Below are positions 61,076-64,000 of a DNA stretch of 64,000 nt, in pieces; the stretch's first letter is position 1; each line of letters opens with the position of its first letter. Source of the DNA: Cliona cf. orientalis. Lineage: Eukaryota; Porifera; Demospongiae; Clionaida; Clionaidae. Location: the NCBI GenBank assembly GCA_963930775.1, contig OZ005689.1:24860058-24924057 (forward strand), read 5' to 3'. The position numbers and the translations under genes were made by a program. The notes below the pieces were generated by a model that was given only the letters and a program-made list of their open reading frames with translations, had not been told where the DNA came from and did not search any database.

Positions 61076-62448
61076 TACCGTTTCTATTCGAATACTAGCC
61101 ACGGCTACTTTTAATTTCAGCCTTGCTAGAGTGCGGCTACTAATCGAGGGCGGCTTTTATTAATCTGAAACACCTCTTGACACAATAGACTCTATTTTCA
61201 GGGCTATTTTCGAATGTTTGAGATAGATGATCGATAAATAAGCAGCAGAATCAAGCCAAGGACGTTTTCTGCCATGTTTTTGCCTCAAACTAAAGATCGT
61301 TCATGGTGTGTGATTGTGGCCATGCCCACTTATTTGTGTTCGCGCATGCGTGCGGCTACTATTTCTTTCGTAATGCTATTCAAACAAATACAGTACTTCA
61401 CTAAAGCTTAGCATGAAGGTGACTCACTGCATGGAAGCTTGTTCCCTTGCTCAGATACAGGTACTTGGAAATAACAAGGAGAAGGGAGTATTGAACATAT
61501 ACCCCATGTAATATGTTTTCGGTGAGTAATGTGACTTGCCGCTGTGCGCACGCAATTAACCCAAGGGGCTAAACACTTGATTTTTCTTTAAACTGTGAAG
61601 AATAGAGGCGTTTTTCATGAGTTTTATGCTAAATTCCTCATGAGCACTCGTTTTAAATTGTGATCTGTTCGTGTTTTCTGTTGAAATCGTGCTCGCATTA
61701 GCTTGCACTTGAGGTCATGCCCACAATGTGCCATTTGAATTGAGTGCTCTCATTGGTCAATTTTTGAATTCCTGGCATGTGACTTTCCGAAAACATCTCA
61801 TACGGAGCATTATAGCGTGTTCAATACTCTCTTCCCCTCCTTATTATTTACTCTTGCTTGGACTCATGATGGTCATAGCTAGCATGTACACACACTGTAT
61901 GTAGACTACACTATTCACTCTGACACTATTATCATCTACTATAATAAATTATAGCAAGCTATGGTACTTTCAGGCATAGCTATGCTATTACTCAGCGTGC
62001 AACTGACTGACATACTGTTATAGTTTGGTCTGGAGGGCCTGGGAATGAGGCTAAGAAAAGCTACATGCGTACATGTACGTAGATCAAGCAGTATAGCACA
62101 CTTCAAGGGAGCAATCAAGTGCTTATTTTCCCAATCAAAATCCTTAATCACCACTATAACCGGGGGGGGGGGGGGGGGGGGGGACACCCTGCTGGGCTCT
62201 ATACAGATAAATCCCTACTTGGTGCATCACCAATCAATAATAGTGCCCAAAATTATCAAATCTCTGGTTTGGTGTACATTGTAGCTCAGCGCCAAAGAGT
62301 GGGTCCAGAAATATCACCTAATAATCCCCCACTAGCTGCCTACGGCAACCCTGTGGTGTTCACCTTCCCCCAAAGTGACTATACATGGTAAAATAAGTAT
62401 GTTTGATGTCATAATCATGGAATAATGTGGCTAATATGCATGAGTTAT
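61076..62448. other. No gene recognised; repeats
   Basis: 61078 begins with a MITE-like ccgtttctattcgaa arm. A G-run of about 22 is at 62162-62183. Open frames spanning that run are not credible. Confidence 0.4.
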
Positions 62449-62532
62449 TCACAGTAAGCTCACATACTCAGAGAAAATCTGAACATACTCCCCTGGATGC
62501 ATGTCAACAGTGCAGTAGCTGCTTATACTCAC

Positions 62533-62661
62533 CACTGCAATGGAAACATCGACACGGACTAGACCTCGTCTCTTGCTTCGCTCAAGGCTTGGTGGCCGCC
62601 TGCTGAACAGGCCTCTTGAAACGCGTGGCACTTTGCCTTCTGAATTTGTAGCAGAGCGCAT
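62533..62661 (-). CDS. Possible first exon, Arg/Ser-rich
   Basis: 43 codons from MRSATNSEGKVPRVSRG to VDVSIAV end at a good donor (gtg|gtgagtataag). Part of the sequence (gcctgctgagcagg-type words) resembles 9158-9205, so it may be repeat-derived. No downstream exon found. Confidence 0.25.
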
Positions 62662-63004
62662 CTTTTATGCCCTCCAGGTTAGGACATGGACTATACTAGA
62701 AAAATGATTGTCTGAAAGAATTATTTTTGTACATTCCCAATAAAGCGGAGCAATGGCTTGAGCTGAACTATGGGTACTTGGGTGAAGATGCTGTTTGGGA
62801 CGCAGAGACAAGTAAATACATGTACAAGCGTTGTCAATGAAACCTATACACATCCTATCATAATCCAGCATAAAGAACAATCAAACTATAACCATTGTGC
62901 CATTGTATAACTAAACCTATGGTGTAATCTATGAGGTAAATATGAAAAAAAATTCAGGGCTTCCATGGAGCCTTTCTGAGACCTGAAAATTGGTTATAAA
63001 AACA

Positions 63005-63140
63005 ACTGAATAAAATTGAAGGATGAAGTAGGGATGGCAGGATTAAAAGGTACACAAGTATAAAAACAACTGAATAAAATTGAAGGATTGTATAGCATAT
63101 ATTGCATCTACTATACATCCCCATGCTTGCTTTTCTTTAT
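63005..63140. repeat. Fragment of the fold-back element
   Basis: Matches parts of the 12185 arm (acaactgaataaaattgaagg, tatacatcccc) with internal rearrangement. Confidence 0.65.
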
Positions 63141-63240
63141 TAATATCAATGTATTCGTACAAAGTCGAGAGGCAATTGAGGTGCCGGTGTATCGATGCGA
63201 CAGCTAGGGTATATAATAATAATAATAATAATATATTATA

Positions 63241-63460
63241 CCGTATTTCTTCTAAAAATTCGGCATGAAAATAACAATATTGCTTAAGTTTCGCCGAATT
63301 TTTAGAGGTTAATATTCAACATTCTGTCTGCGTGCGCATTCCATTCCCATTTATAGCATATACACATGACGACCTTTGCTGAAAAATTAGAGGCTATATT
63401 CAATCACTCGGTAAAGGGTGCCAAACAATTAGAAGGGCCGAATTTTTAGAAGAAATACGG
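63241..63460. mobile_element. TA-flanked MITE, 220 bp, perfect 24-bp ends
   Basis: Starts ccgtatttcttctaaaaatt and ends with its exact reverse complement, 24 of 24 bases, each side next to TA. No coding capacity. Perfect ends suggest recent activity. It sits beside an (aat)n tract. Confidence 0.9.
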
Positions 63461-63746
63461 TATTGACAACCTTTACCACATGCACTATGCAGCTACTGGG
63501 GATGTGGTCAAATTTTTCATTGCGGGCCAGATCCTCACACTCTGCAACATTATAGTTCTTTCAGAAAAAATACGCAGAGAGAGAATCTGGTCCACTGTCT
63601 ATACCCGTTTGGATTCATGTTATCTGGCCAATCAGATTCGGAAAATATGCAAATACATCACTTTTATAGCTTATCCCGCATAATTTTATTATAGCTGATG
63701 AATGGCGAGATTTCTGGGAAGTTGACTTAGGCCATCACTTATAATA

Positions 63747-64000
63747 AAACAAGTATAAAAAACAATTGAATAAAATGTAAGGATGAAGTAGGGATGGCAG
63801 TGCCAAAAAGTACACAAACAAGGTTTGTAGGGATAACGTATTACATCCACTATACATCTCTACGCTTGCTTTTCTTGATAATTAACGTCATACATTCCTG
63901 ATTCAGTATGTAAAGTGTCGCTATATTTTGATATTGATCCATGTATTGATTTTTCATTCCTGCATGCATGCGCCCCATATATAATACGCATGTGTACGGC
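63747..64000. mobile_element. Fold-back element, second copy (cut by window edge)
   Basis: Aligns with 12185-12460 from acaagtataaaaaacaatt through gccccatat. The right arm lies beyond the window. Confidence 0.75.

Overview
This is a stretch of eukaryotic, almost certainly animal, nuclear DNA. It has spliced genes with short introns (about 45-130 nt) and GT-AG boundaries, about 60% A+T, no operons, many microsatellites, and very many short inverted-repeat elements. The mobile-element proteins (Tc1/mariner, P-element/THAP9-like, a DDE-like multi-exon transposase, Ulp1/PHD) and the compact spliced genes fit an early-branching marine invertebrate such as a demosponge. That placement is inference from style; no marker gene fixes the species. 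There is one 200-N assembly gap (24999-25198).

Layout. 1-5 kb: the end of a Ulp1/PHD-finger protein, then a six-exon minus-strand gene for a small nuclear-looking protein. 5-15 kb: no convincing gene; repeats, a 410-bp fold-back element, an inverted pair of tRNA-like sequences, and two tandem inverted-repeat elements. 15.9-17.7 kb: the 5' part of a nine-or-more-exon transposase (copy A). 18-32 kb: almost entirely repeats, including a 1.3-kb direct duplication and several palindromic elements flanked by TA. 33 kb: a compact two-exon gene that I read as a PIN-like domain protein, the only multi-exon gene here without a visible lesion. 35-38 kb: a decayed Ulp1-like gene interrupted by a small inverted-repeat element. 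38-49 kb: mostly repeats with a few weak exons. 49-52.5 kb: the 3' part of the same transposase (copy B), sharing 1,212 nearly identical bases with copy A. 52.5-54.6 kb: a BEN-domain gene. 54.8-55.9 kb: a dead Tc1/mariner transposase. 56.5 kb: an isolated first exon of the transposase (copy C). 57.3-59.6 kb: a decayed P-element-like transposase. 60-64 kb: repeats.

How the parts relate. Most protein-coding signal is mobile-element derived and broken by single-base frameshifts, stops or truncation. Copies A and B are complementary truncations of one element: A keeps the 5' exons, B keeps the 3' exons, and they overlap by 1.2 kb at about 99.7% identity. That is either very recent rearrangement or an assembly join error. 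The best host-gene candidates are the six-exon gene (one apparent indel), the PIN-like gene (intact) and the BEN gene (two or three apparent indels). Because indels recur even in gene-like exons, base-level assembly error cannot be excluded.
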